Source: Tricholoma matsutake (lineage: Eukaryota; Basidiomycota; Agaricomycetes; Agaricales; Tricholomataceae). From it: a stretch of DNA of 64,000 nt. The DNA is taken from the NCBI GenBank assembly GCA_026075535.2, contig AP026542.1, positions 12,710,001-12,774,000 of the forward strand, written 5' to 3'. Positions 33,518 to 45,190 of this stretch are shown piece by piece. Position 1 is the stretch's first letter. Each line of letters starts with the position of its first letter. Under the pieces are notes generated by a model that saw nothing but the letters and a program-made list of their open reading frames with translations, did no database searches and had not been told where the DNA came from. The translations under genes and the position numbers were made by a program.

Positions 33518-35975
33518 TCACTCATCGAGGTTCAACAGGGGACCAGCTATGTTGCTGTCTAGCAACATAGGTGCATCATCCAGAGGAAGGGAGATGGGCT
33601 GTTTGTACTCAGGAATGACTGGCATGGCAGGAAGAGGGGCTGTCTCATTGTCCGATGGCAGCGAGGGGACTTGGGAGATAGGAGTCTCTGAGGGGTTACC
33701 CAGTGCCAAGGTTTTGACCAACTGATCCCCTTCTAGGGGACCAGTGTTGCAGCGGTCAGCTTCCATGATGGGGTGGTTGTCATCGGATTCAGAGATGGAG
33801 TCCATGCATTCACTTTCTTTGCCTCCTCTTTTCCATCGCATGGTTCGCGCAAAGGTTCGGAAATGATTGTCAGATGCAGCTCCTCCGAACCCTCTCAGAG
33901 GAATGCCTGATGCGACCTGATGTTGGATTTTAATGGCCTTCTTTTGGGCCCGAGATGCTTTGATGGTGAATGGGAAACCTTCCCATCCACCCGTTGGGTT
34001 GGTCTCAAGGGGGTTCAGAAGTTGGAGCTGTGGTTGACAGACCGGACACAGCTGGTATTTGGGTGTCCATGCGGGAAGGACCCGCATGCATTGATTCCAA
34101 CAATTCTCCGAGGTACCCAGGAGAGATCGGGTAGGAGCTGGCACCTTTAGTGAGGGGTCTCACTGGATGGATGGGGGCTGCTCCCCTCCTGGGGGTGGTA
34201 GAGTTGCGATTCCTCCTCTGGCAGGGTACACGGAGGGCAACATCGCTGGCAGTGGGGATCCACCAGCAGGGTTCGGTCATCAGGGGAGCATCCCCGGGGA
34301 TGTTGTTAGGCGATTGCCTCAGATGATTCAAGATGTCTGAGGCAGTGGCAGGCTCCTCTGGCCATGGGGAGGTGGAGTTTGCCATCACTGTGAGCCAGCC
34401 AACAGCGTAGTGGTGCGCTTCTCGGACCTCTTGGTCCGAGACTCCCATATCCGCAAGGTGCCTTGCGACTTCCTTGACAGTGGTGTTGTCTGAGAGGTTC
34501 GACATGGGTTGTCGATGACATGTCTCTAGCACGAGGAGCCCGTGTCTCTCGCGCATCTGGCAGTACAGGCCAGGCATGGAAAAGACCTCCATCAATCTGA
34601 TGTAAAGTCCAAACTTTTGCCTCTGGGTGAGCACAGAGGGAACTTGCTGACATGTCAGGAGTTGTCCCCTGATGTGGGGAAGGGAGACCCACTGATGGTC
34701 CAACATGGTACCGGGTGAGTTCTGCCACTGGTACAGGTGTCGGTGCATGAACTGTGCCCAATGTTTGGGGGTGTCGGTAAGGCCTGGTTGTTCCAGGTGA
34801 TTGGGATCCTTGAGTCAGTGTATTCCTTGCGCTGACTGTTGGTCTTTGGGAAGCCAGCTGGGGAGTCTCCAGCTGGCAAGGACATGGTTCATCAGTGGGC
34901 TTCTAGCCCCTGGTGCAGTCTCGTTGACATATTGCACGTACTCGTGCACTCATTGCAACATCTGGTAGTTGCTGGCAATGTGCGCTGACTGAGCCCAGGT
35001 ATCAAATTCCTCAGCATTCTGAGGGATGGCAGAGGGGATTGACCCTGGCGGCAGAGGCACAGGGGTCCAGTTTGCTGACCTGGGAGGTCCTGGTACCGAA
35101 GCCTGGTACTTCGGTGGTGGTAGTTTGGGAAGAGGTGGGTAAGCCTCTTTCATGACAATGTCCCTGCTAGAATCGACATGGCGAGGTGCAGGGGGTGGAG
35201 CTACAGGCCAGGCGGCTGCAGGAGCAGGGTTGTAAGGTGCTGGCTGGGCAGCTGCACTGGCATAGTTATTTCCCTGAGGTCTCTCAGGGGAATGGGATGA
35301 CTCGTGCGTCCGCGCTTTCTTGTATTGACGACCGTCATCTCGATTGTCTAACTGGAGCTGCAGGCACCTTATCTGGCCCCTGAGCTTGTCGATATCATCC
35401 TCATACTGATTGTAATGACGATTGGCTCTGGAGATTTCTCCAGCCGCAATGTCCAAGTCTCGACGCTCCTTTGCATCGAGATATCTGATATCCTGGTCAA
35501 ACATGTGGTTGTACACATGCAGAGCGTATTCCTTGCATATCTTGCAAGGGTTCCTATGGACAAGGTTCCCTTGCCCATCTACTCCCCAAGACTCTGCGGT
35601 GCTGGAGCTCGTGCCCACACCATCTCGTCTCTGGTGAGATTCCCGAGCCGCACGATGGTTGGCACAGCTCTGTTCCTCTAGTTCGCCAGGGGATGGCAAA
35701 CGACTCCATTCTTTGTGTTCCTCTTCACTCAAGCTGGGTGGCTCAGGCCTTCTCCTCTTCTCCTTCCCCCTTCGAGACTGAGCCGGGGGCTCGGTCTCAC
35801 CTTTTTCTTGTAGTCGGTCATGTCTATTGTCCCCCATGGGGTCGTTGTCATCTTGCAGGGTCACCATGGGGTTGTTACCAAGTGATGAGGAAAAAAATTT
35901 GGGCTCCGCCATTTCAACTGTATAGTGGCGGAGTTTCAATTCGGAGTCGCACACATCACATGTCTGACATGACAT
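33518..35975 (-). pseudogene. extra 3' ORF (ORF3) of element F, unknown function
   Basis: Starts 22 bp after the pol stop and fills the space before the 3' LTR. Frame 34950-35975 (341 aa) has an acidic/basic N-part (MAEPKFFSSSLGNN, RRGKEKRRRPEPPSL), a CKICKEYALHVYNHM motif, a predicted coiled coil (ISRANRHYNQYEDDIDKLRG, QIRCLQLQLDNRDD) and a Pro/Ala-rich stretch. After two TGA stops the same frame runs on through QRQKFGLYIRLMEVFSMPGL and VKEVARHLADMGVSDQEVRE to 34005. A further 208-aa frame, shifted once, ends at 33518. I see no signal peptide or membrane segment, so it is not env-like. I do not recognise a domain. Confidence 0.6.
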
Positions 35976-35996
35976 AGAAACTTCTAAGTTAGGTTT

Positions 35997-36194
35997 CTAT
36001 CTTTGACGACCCGCAGTACCCGCTGCGCGTCTTGACAGATGTTGCCAATCCCTGGCCCCCATGAGGGCCAGGTACGCATCCATAGCTGCAAGCTCATTGC
36101 AGTTAGACAGAGGTTCCCAAGTGGTGTCGCCTAGACTCCACTTGACTTCGAACTCAATATTATGGCCCTTCCATCTATGGGCCATGATCTCCAT
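35997..36194 (-). pseudogene. chromodomain at the end of element F pol
   Basis: The 65-codon frame has MEIMAHRWKGHNIEFEVKWS, then LGDTTWEPLSNCNELAAMDA, the chromodomain core (E.L.HR..G....F.VKW...TWEP...L). It sits directly after integrase, the standard place for chromoviruses. A short Arg-rich tail precedes the stop. The frame is separate from the integrase frame because of a shift near 36200-36260. Confidence 0.75.
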
Positions 36195-36268
36195 TTGGTG
36201 TCATCTGGGGCGCTGAAGTCATATGGGTCAGGATAATGCCTGTTGGGAAACAGAGCATCATCGTTGGC

Positions 36269-37621
36269 CTAGTGAGGCCGTAACAGGCTCACATGGAAAC
36301 ACTGGTTCAATTGCCAGCATTTCAGTTCAGCTGGTAGCTCCAATTTGTAATTGGAGCTCTCAGGGCATGCACGTAGGACCTTGTAAGGACCTATGTACTT
36401 GGGAAGAAGTTTGCTGGCATGGCCTTTGGGCATCGCCAGGTTCTTTGTAGACAGGTAGACAAGTTCTGCCTGTCTAATGTCCAGTTCACCACGCCAATGC
36501 TTATTGGCGTGGTGACGCTGAAATACCCTTTCAGTGATGATACTGTTGTGTGCAACCACCATATTGCACAGTGCATTCATGGTGAATGTGCGCACCCCTG
36601 GAGGGACGTGCTTGGTTACTGGTAATTCATGCATCATATGAGGAATGAATCCATAGTTAATCTCGAATGGAGCCATCCCTGTTGCTCTATTGATCACAGA
36701 GTTAATGGCAAACTCTACCAGTGCGAGCCACTTCACCCAATCTTTCTGATTGGATGCTATGAATGCTCAGAGAATCTGAGCGATCAACCGATTCACGTGT
36801 TTGGTAATTCCATCCATTTGAGGGTGGAATGAGGTGGACATCAGAATCTTGACATTCAAGATTCTGTGTATTTCATGCCACCATTTGGATGTGAACTTGG
36901 AGTCTCAATTGTACACGATTGAGCTTGGGAGTCCATGTAAACACACAATCTCCTTTACAAATATTGGAGACAGCTGGGAGGCCATAGTTGTGGTGTTCAC
37001 CGGAACCAGGTGGACCATAGATGACAGGTGGCAGATGATTACCCAAAGGTAATCAAAACCGTTGGACTCTGGGAAGGGTCTGATAAAGTCCATGCTGATG
37101 GACTCCCATGGTCTCATGGGAGTGGGCAGGGAGTGCAATTTGCCCCTGGGTGGTCTGTATTTGCCTTGCGATCAAATACAGTGCTCGCAGGAGTCGCAGT
37201 ACCTCTCAACTTCGTACTGAAGTCGAGGCCACCAATACCAACGTCGGATATACTCTGATATCTTCAGTGGACTGAAATGCCCCACAATCAAGTGGGCTTG
37301 TTCTATGATATGACTGTGCAAGGTCATACTTTTGGATGTTGAGGTGGGAATGCAGAGCACGTCCTCACCGCCTCTGTTCTTCATCCAAATGAAGTTGTCC
37401 CAGATTTGGAATCTGGGGTGATCCTCGGGCTTCTCGAGGATCTTCTTGAACAGCTTGTCATCGATGTATCCTTTCTGGATATCGTCGTTCAGAGGTTCCT
37501 GCTCTGACATATGGACATGAAGATCAGGCCCCTTAGCCTGAGACTTGAAGATCGTGGGGTCATCCCCAGGATTATCCTGAGCAGAAGCCTCCTCTTCATT
37601 ATCTCTGGATGCCACAGCCAT
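36269..37621 (-). pseudogene. integrase of element F, active site damaged
   Basis: Zinc-binding part (37172-37621): HSHIIEQAHLIVGHFSPLKI, YIRRWYWWP and CDSCEHC. Core (36905-37138): ISMDFIRPFPESNGFDYLWV with the first Asp, then LPSSIVYN followed by a TGA and DSKFTSKWW (second Asp). Farther on comes FHPQMDGITKHVNR, where the catalytic Glu of DG.TER has become Lys. The C-terminal part (36269-36736) has WVKWLALVEFAINSVI, KLLPKYIGPYKVL and NQCFHVSLLRPH. The stop fits CGA to TGA and the Glu to Lys change is G to A. Confidence 0.8.
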
Positions 37622-37657
37622 GTTGGCTGCGATTGTCTCCTGCTCTTCGATTAGTTC

Positions 37658-38800
37658 TCAAAGAGCTTTCAGCTGTTCCCCTACTTGTTTCTGCTGTGCA
37701 GCTGTGGAACGAGTTTCGATTGTTCGATTCTTGATCTCGAGGAGCTGATCCCATGGGAGGTCCTTGTGGTTGGGATCCAATCTTATGTCTGCAAAGACGT
37801 AGTGCTGGACCAGCAGGGCATCCTCCCAAGAGTCGAACTGGTAGTAGCGGAACAGAGCATCCGCTACTTTATTCAATTTTCCTTTGATATATTGAATATC
37901 AAAGTCAAAATGCAATAGATATTCCATCCATCGCGTCTGCCTCAACGACAGCCGGCATTGCATCTGGAAGAATTCCAATGCCTAGTGATCAGTAACGACG
38001 TGAATGCGTCTACCAATCAGCTTGTCCTCCCATTTGAGGAGGGCCTCTAGTATGGTGATGGTTTCATGCTCAAAGGTACAGTAGTTCCTTTGAGTGTCAG
38101 AAAATGTCTTGGACAGGAAACCCACAGGGCAGCAATTCTGCCACTTGGGGCCCTGTCCATACATTGCTCCAATCCCAAAGACTGAAGCATCGCAGATCAC
38201 CCAGATCGGCTCAGATGACTCTGGTTCGATCAGTTTCAGCACAGGTGTTGTGCAGCAGATATCCTTGATCATCTGGAAACAGTGATCATGCAACACACGC
38301 CACAGAAAGGCCTGTCCATTCCTAGTCATCGCGGAGAGTGGACTAGTGTATGCACTGATATCTGGCAGAAAATGTGCCAGATATTGCACGAGTCCCAGGA
38401 AGTGCTGGACTTTGAGATAATTATGAGGTGTCTTCCACTCTCGTATATGGGCCATCTTGTCGCTATCAGCATGAAGCCTGCGCTCATCAATCATATGGCT
38501 GAGGCATTCCACCTTCTCGGCATATAGTTTGCACTTATCAGTGTGAAGGTAGAGCGAGTGTTTGCGCAGCTTGTTCAGCATGAGCTCCAGATGAGTCTGG
38601 TGTTCCTCTATGCTGTCGCTGAACACGAAGATGTTGTCCAAGTACACATGGATGAATACTCCAATGTAGTCTTGGAATATCATATTCATCAACCTTTGAA
38701 AGGTTGATGGTGCATTGCAGTCACCTTGTTGCATAACAAGACTTTTGTAGACGCCCTGAGCTGTGGTGAATGCAGTTTTCCAGATGTCCTCTGGTTCCAC
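37658..38800 (-). pseudogene. RT C-half and RNase H of element F
   Basis: Frame 37982-38800 has PEDIWKTAFTTAQGVYKSLV, NAPSTFQRLMNMIFQD and HVYLDNIFVFSD at residues 52-63, so YLDD has become YLDN. The thumb follows, then RNase H (WVICDASVFGIGAMYGQG, NYCTFEHETITILEALLKWE, HVVTDH). The tail frame 37658-37978 has FFQMQCRLSLRQTRWMEYLL, FDIQYIKGKLNKVADALF. A TGA just upstream (38801-38803) replaces Arg in DAYEQVRVEPED. Confidence 0.8.
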
Positions 38801-38861
38801 TCAGACTTGCTCATAGGCATCCAAGAGGTCTATCTTTGAGTGATATTTAGCTCAAGCCACA

Positions 38862-39563
38862 TCAAGGTGGATGAGGTCTTGATCTGGAAACAGTGTCACG
38901 TCTTTCACCATGTTTGCATTTCGCTTCTGGGCATTTACCACGGTGCGACTTCTTGGGAATGACAAGCATCAGGGCTGCCTGCTCCACTCGGGCAGGATGC
39001 CACCATCCTGCCTTGCAGTACTTGCTGATTTTCTTGGTGAGGGGCTTCCTCATCGAGTTGGGGCACTTCAGAAGATGATAATTGTATCTCTTCTGCTTGT
39101 CCACCAGCGGGATGTGGTGGTTTATCTCCCTTAATGGAGGGAGAGTGTTGGGCACTCCGCTCAGGATGTCCTGGCAGGAAGTTTTCCACTCCTCTCTGAG
39201 ATGTGGAATGTCCTTTTTCGTCAAGGGTCCTTTCACCCTTGCCTTTCCAGCCAAGTCTTTGCACATGGTGAAGAGGATGTCGTTGAGATCGTCCACTTGT
39301 TCCTGTGGCAGGATGGCAGGTATTGAGGCATCAAAGCCAATCAGTTCAAACCTTGGTCCATTGGGATACCTATCCCGAGTGAATTCCTGGATGATCTCCT
39401 CGGGATCATCCCTCTCTTCATTGCTAGCAGGTGCAAAGTCCCCTGCTTCTTCAGGCCCTAATAGAATAGGGTCTGAAAGTTTCAATCCTCCAGGCCGGGG
39501 TTGATCCTCGTCCTCTACCTCTTCCATTTCTGCCTTCCATCTTCGGATGGATGGAGGTTGCAC
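38862..39563 (-). pseudogene. RT N-half of element F
   Basis: The 233-codon frame carries an acidic linker, FDASIPAILPQEQVDDLNDI, ITKKDIPHLREEW-like text (LTKKDIPHLREEWKTSC) and INHHIPLVDKQKRYNYHLLK, the region before the RT fingers, then KAGWWHPARVEQAALMLVIP, the VKKKDG strand equivalent. A frameshift after VIPKKS ruins the next motif (the expected RxVxDxR comes out in another frame). It continues into 38800. Confidence 0.7.
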
Positions 39564-39683
39564 CTTTGTCGAGCTAGGACCCAGTTTGTCTGGGTCCTTT
39601 TTCTTCTTGACAGCGGCACCATGGCCACTGTCAAGTCACTCACCCTTTGGAGGGTGAGGTTGCATTGCGTACTGATGCACCTG

Positions 39684-40169
39684 TCAGAACATGCTCTTGC
39701 CCTCGATAATTGTCTCGAGGATCTTTCCCTTAACGTGAACTTTGTTGTGTTCGAAATCCAGAACTATACCATGTTTCCTCATGAACATGGTACCCAGGAT
39801 GGCGTCGTACCTGTCAATGTTAACTACATCAAAATAGTGGTTTCCATTCACCTGGCCAATTCCAAAATTGGTAAACAGTCCGAAGTTGATCTTCAAATGA
39901 CTGCCAACAGTGCCCAGTTGTAAGGGCACCAGTTCCTTTAGTTCATAGACCTTCAAATTTGTGGAAGTCGCAAATTCTGGGGACATCGAATCAGACGTAC
40001 AGCCTGAATCCAAGAGCACATATGCTTCTAGGTTGTGAAGCTTCATCTTCGTGATGATGCATCTGTTTTTCTTCTCCGTACAAGGAGGACATGCTATCTT
40101 TTTTGAGGACATCCTCAAAATTGGGGGGCCCTTGAACTTGGGCTTGGCTTTGAATAGGTTGTCTACCAT
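39684..40169 (-). pseudogene. aspartic protease of element F
   Basis: The 161-codon frame has LHNLEAYVLLDSGCTSDSMS (active site DSG at about residues 53-55) and NHYFDVVNIDRYDAILGTMF, the ..YD.ILG.PF segment of retroelement proteases. The active site is kept. It begins six bases after the acidic gag tail and ends in KILETIIEG. Confidence 0.8.
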
Positions 40170-40174
40170 GACAC

Positions 40175-42910
40175 CTAGTCTTCCTCGGAGGTCAAGACTT
40201 TCCTCAATTCTGACTCGTCATCAGAATCTTCCGAGTCAGACACCGACTGCGCTGACGGGCAGCTGTCGGATTTGTAGCCCAATCGACTTTCTTGGATGGC
40301 ACCAAAGTGCTCCGAGACTGAGTGGCCACTGGTCGGTGAACCATAGTCAGAGTCATAGCTGTACAGTTCGCCTTCCAAACTGTACTGTGATCTGACAGGG
40401 TCGATGTCTGATACCACTGAGGAATACTCAGAGGTGGAGTCCCTCTCTGAATCACTGCATGCTGCGGCGAGTCTTTCTCTTGTGGTGGATTCTGAACCAG
40501 AGTGATTGTCTGGTCCTTTAGCACACAAGCTGGTCGCCCGCTTGTGTCCATTGTTCGGCTGATGATCAGTCTCTGTTACTGATCCCTCTCGAGCGGTGTA
40601 CATTTTGCCGCTGGTTTTGGTTGCCCATATTTGGGGCATTTCTTGTCGGTGGAGTAATGTGCTCCACCGCAACTGTAGCAAGTTGGTTTCTTGCAGTCAT
40701 CAGCCTTCCCATCTGATTTATGGTTGTTGTGTCTGGAGGGTTTCCCTCCAGAGGAATAGCGTCGTTTGTCATGATGATCCTTATGGGGATGAGCTTTGTT
40801 GCCATGGCTTTGATGTTCTGTTTCTGGCACCTTCAAAGAATGGTGTCTGGATTTGTCATGATAATCTGGTTTATCATGCTTGTGAGAACGATCTTGATAT
40901 CATTCATGGGATCTCTCGGGAGAGCAATCCCTTTCTTTCGACAGTTTGTTTGAAGAGTTGGCGCTCTTCGATTTTGTCGAATCAATCATGCACTTTTTCT
41001 CTTGAAAGCGCCTGGTCATTTTCCCAATTTCCTCTGCCTCATGGGCAAAGTATAATATATCATCCACAGAGCTCGTCTCCGCAGTACAGCCTTTATCCAA
41101 GATAAAGGCTATTATATTTGCTGGCAGCCTAGCTACCAGTTGCATCTTGAACATGAAAATGTCAGGCACCTGAATCATCCTGGTAGCATACTGCTCCAGT
41201 TTGTAGTAGTAACTCATAATGCCCTCTTCAGCATTATATTCGACGTGCCCGAATTTATCGGTTGCATCATGTGTTGTGTTATCATGGACAAATCGGTCAT
41301 ACAGACCGGTGATGACTTCCTTGAAAGTCCATGATGAGTGTTGATGGTATGCGCTGTCAATCTTGTCTTTGAACCAAATGATCGTGGTGTTCTCCAAGAA
41401 CATTGCGGTGAACTCGATACAATCGGAGTCGTTCTCTGGTCCACAGATCTTGTTCACCTTCAGCCATCGAAGGAGACAGCTGAGCCATCTCTCAAATTCC
41501 TCAGAGTCCTGTAATCTTGCCATACTTTGGCAGATTGGGCACCTGAGGTCTGTTCTTGCCTCCCATGGCAGGAGTGTCTCATAAAACAGAGATGTTCCTG
41601 TCTATCTGTTTGTGAAACTTTGTGTGCATGGCCTTCAAATACTTTGAAGGCTGTCGAGAGCCACTCTCTTGATACGACTCTGCACTGCTGGTGCGAGCTT
41701 GTCGGTATGAGCTGCCCTGGTACAAGAAGGACTTGGAAGTTCCAGACCACATTCATCTGGAGTGTTGACTCGAGCCATCTTCCTCGTCCCCAATGCTCAA
41801 CGCATCAGACATCGAGTTGTCATCACTGCTGTTGTCCCCTCCAGAGTCGCCACCTCCTGGACTGCCTTTTGATCCTGCATGACTCAGTGCAGGTTTTCAG
41901 GGTGGTCCAGAAGAACTTTTCTCATGGCAGCTGTTGCAAGATGGAGACTTGTATTTATCCCAAGGACGTCCATCCTTGTCAAATCTAATCCCCTGGTCAG
42001 GGAGATTAGTGTGTTTTCCTTCACCAATTTCGCTGTCTTGAAATCGCTGCAATGCTATCCTATCGGTGGCATTGTAGTGTACTTTCTTTTTAGATGGTAC
42101 AGGGGTTGGAAGATCATCAGAATCTCGACACAGGGTACCACATCGAGGGCTTAACACTTCAGAACCTGTGGAAGTACCTTTCCTACACAGGCTTTCCTCC
42201 ACCTGGTCAGTTGGTGGAGAAGGGATAATGAGTGGAGCAGGGTATGGAGCAGACATCAGCTGATGTCTGCTCATGAATCCATCCAACAACTCTTTTAGTT
42301 GTCATCTCAATGATGTGGAATCGAAATTGGCCGCATCTTGGCAATGGAGCTCACAGACCTTGTGTACAAACTGTAAGTATTCCTCCATCGCATTATCTCT
42401 GCTTTCTTCTCCTACTCGAGGTGCCTCCTCAAGTCTTTTATTCTCTTCTTGTTGCTGGGCCCTGGAACCCTCAGACATCAGCATGGGTGGCGCCAATGCA
42501 TTTTGCACCTCAGGCCACTGGGCTGTAGTCAGTCGGGGGGTATTATGCTCCCGATTGGGCCCAGGTGGATTCCCAGATGGTATTTCTGGAGGTATCTCCT
42601 CCAGAGGTGAAAGTAAACTTTGTCCCAGAGGGTTATCTGGGCTGCGACGACCACATTTGTGACTACCTATTGGCGATGCAGATCCATTTGATCCATCGTT
42701 GCTGTCATATCCCTCGGTGGATGCACGTCGGCTGTGAAGACCGAGTACCTTTGAGGTGATTGGTCTCGAAACGACTGCATGCGCTTCGAGTGGTTGGTTA
42801 GACCTCCTCAGCAAGATACTGGTTCTCGAAGTGCAAACAGGCACTTCGAGAGGAGTGGTAATCACTTGGGAATTGGCCATGGTAGTCTGTCGGGTTTTTT
42901 GCCTACCCAT
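40175..42910 (-). pseudogene. gag of element F, long, with atypical zinc knuckle
   Basis: A multi-part frame. 42302-42910 (202 aa) is Pro/Ser-rich, ending MEEYLQFVHKVCELHCQDAA. 41897-42289 follows after a TGA. 40900-41523 is the capsid-like core (FERWLSCLLRWLKVNKICGP, FLENTTIIWFKDKIDSAYHQ, DNTTHDATDKFGHVEYNAEE, ILDKGCTAETSSVDDILYFA). Next is a His/Lys-rich stretch and CYSCGGAHYSTDKKCPKYG, whose C-x2-C-x3-H-x6-C spacing departs from the usual CCHC box. It ends in a Ser/Asp-rich acidic tail. Stops at the joins fit Arg CGA to TGA. Confidence 0.7.
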
Positions 42911-43127
42911 GGCAAAGGTCGTGGATTTTCTTGGTCTTCTATAGATGGGGATGAGGTTGAAAGACTTGCTAGGGGTTTTTTAGGGTCCATGCAGCAGATG
43001 TGTGCTCTTTGCAGATCACGATGGGAAGCTTCCCATTGTGGGAGAAGATTTTTGGACGTTGTTGTGATGTTCGCTGATGGGGTGAAGTCGAGCTTAAACT
43101 CAATACAAGTTTGAGTGTTTAAAAAAG

Positions 43128-43328
43128 TGTTGTGAGTTGGGAGGGTCCCTTTACTTAAGGGTCACACGACACCAAACACAAATAACTGGTATTGTGTAAG
43201 TGTCTATGATGGTAGTAAAAAGATTTCAGATAGGTAGTAGGACTCACGCTTATGTAGGCACAAGTCAAAGGCAATAACATGTAGATTAAACAACTATATA
43301 CATTGGGGCATTGCCCCAGATCACCACA
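43128..43328 (-). mobile_element. 5' LTR of element F
   Basis: 201 bp, matching 33226-33426. Just inside the element in minus sense comes CTTTTTTAAACACTCAAAC, where a tRNA primer site would be expected. I could not match it to a tRNA. Confidence 0.85.
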
Positions 43329-43333
43329 TCCAA

Positions 43334-44539
43334 CTTCTGGTCACCTTCCCTACCAGTGAAATGTTCAATCTGTCATTTTATGTAACCTCGCTAGACTCTT
43401 CCTGTTCCACCATACTCAGTCATAACTGGCTGAAGCAATACAATCCATTGATTGACTGGTCTTCAAGCCAAATCGCTTTCTGCTCTGCAGATCATAGAGG
43501 TCCAGCACCCCAGACATCACCTTTGTCCCTGAACCTTCCAGTAGATTCCCGTGGTTCACCCACACCTTTAGAACCACCCGTTCCACCTAAGTTTTCTCCT
43601 CCTGACATTTCATTCATCAATGCTGCCATGTATGCATGTGCTAGCAAACTTCCTGGGGCAGTAGCTTTCCAGATGACCTTCACTCCAGAAGAATTATCTG
43701 CCTGCTCTGCTCAATCTTCACACCCACCAGATTTATCCAACATTCCCGCTGAGTATCATGAATTTGCTGATGTCTTTAATAAGACTAAGGTGGACACCCT
43801 TCCTCCACATCGCACTTACAACCTCAAGATAGAGACAGAGGATAATGCTCCCCCTCCTCTGGGTCGCATGTATTCCCTCTCTCCCTCTGAATTAGAAGCC
43901 TTACGAGTCTTCATTGACAAAAATGTCTGCTCAGGTTTCATTCACCCCTCTAAATCCCTGCACGGTGCTCCTATTCTCTTTGTCAAGAAGAAAGACGGCA
44001 GCCTACAACTTTGTGTCACCTACCGAGGCCTCAACCATCTCACAAAGAAGGATTGCTACCCACTTCCACTCATTTCCAACCTCCTCGACTCCCCCCAAAA
44101 AGCCTGCTTGTTTACCAAGATAGACTTGCAGCACACCTATCACCTAGTCCACATTGCAGATGGTTACGAGTGGAAAACTACTTTCTGTACCCACTATGGA
44201 TCCTTCGAGTGGTTGGTAGTTCCATTCGGCCTCACTAATGCACCTGCAGCCTTCCAGCAGTTTATGAATGACATCTTCAGTGACATGCTGGATGTCTGTG
44301 TCATTGTCTACCTCGATGACATCCTGATTTACTCCAATGACAAATCACAGCATGGAACTCACGTCAAGGAAGTTCTTTGGAGACTCCAGAAGAATGGACT
44401 TTATGCTTCACCTCAGAAATGTGAGTTCCACAAAGACACCATGGAATACCTAGGTTTCATCCTTTCACCAGATGGGCTGCAGATGTCCAAAGATAAAGTC
44501 CCAAGCCTAGGAAAGTTAAGGATATTCAATCCTTCTTAG
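43334..44539 (+). pseudogene. protease end and RT of element C
   Basis: Resumes the protease with LLVTFPTSEMFNLSFYVTSL and ILSHNWLKQYNPLIDW. RT follows with [78 protein letters not shown] and VIVYLDDILIYS, so the catalytic Asp residues are present. The frame dies after MSKDKVPSLGKLRIFN because of a small deletion, and the thumb (VKDIQSFLGFCNFY equivalent) continues in another frame. Confidence 0.85.
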
Positions 44540-45100
44540 GCTTTTGCAATTTTTATTGCTGCTTCATTAACAGCTATTCAGACATTGTCATCCCACTCAC
44601 CCACTTGACATGGAAATCTGCACCCTGGGACTTCAACAAGAAGTGCCACAATGCTTTTGAAATGCTTAAACAAGAATTCACCCACACTCCCATCCTCACT
44701 CAATGGGTACCCGACTCTCAAATGGTTCTGGAAACTGACACTTCCGACTATGCCCTAGGGGCTATCCTCTCGGTTTACACTGTGGATGGAGAAATTCATC
44801 CAGTTGCTTTCCATTCCTGCTCCTTTAATCCTGCCAAACTGAATGATGATACACATGACAAGGAACTTCTGGCTATCTTCAAAGCCTTCAAGCATTGGTG
44901 GCAATATTTCAAGGGTTCCACAAACCCAATCGATGTGGTCACAGACCACAAAAGTCTGGAGTACTTCAGCACTACTAAATTGCTCACCCACCATCAAGCC
45001 AGATGATCTGAGTACCTCTCACAGTTCAATCTCATTATCTGCTTTTGCCCCGGAAAATTAGGGGCCAAGCCAGATGCGCTCACAAGACATTGGGACATCT
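44540..45100 (+). pseudogene. RNase H of element C
   Basis: SFLGFCNFYCCFINSYSDIV and THLTWKSAPWDFNKKCHNAF lead into VLETDTSDYALGAILSVYTV, HDKELLAIFKAFKHWWQYFK and VTDHKSLEYFSTTKLLTHHQ, the RNase H core with its acidic residues. A TGA at about 45004-45006 replaces the Trp of HHQARWSEYL. The segment ends GKLGAKPDALTRH, the usual border to integrase. Confidence 0.8.
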
Positions 45101-45190
45101 ACCACAAAGGGGGAAATAGCAACTTTGCCTCTGTAAACCTGACCAGCTTTCGACCTGTATTCACACAGGAACAACTCACCTCTTCCCTTC

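Larger units (their letters stand above)
33226..43328 (-). mobile_element. Ty3/Gypsy element F inserted in element C protease
   Basis: A 10.1-kb minus-strand element with unusually short LTRs of 201 bp each (33226-33426 and 43128-43328), ending TGTGGTGATC ... CTCACAACA in its own sense. It is flanked by TCCAG (33221-33225) and TCCAA (43329-43333). A purine tract AAGGGGGAGGG precedes its 3' LTR. The LTRs differ at about eight sites by eye, all transitions. Order: long gag, protease, RT, RNase H, integrase, chromodomain, then an extra reading frame of about 820 codons. All genes are broken by stops or shifts. Confidence 0.9.

Noticed and set aside
33518..35975. ORF3 of element F as an envelope gene
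   Set aside because: No signal peptide, no hydrophobic membrane segment and no furin-like site. It is charged, Pro-rich and coiled-coil, so an env role is unsupported.
39082..39504. 140-codon plus-strand frame in element F
   Set aside because: Antisense shadow of the RT N-half frame at 38862-39563.
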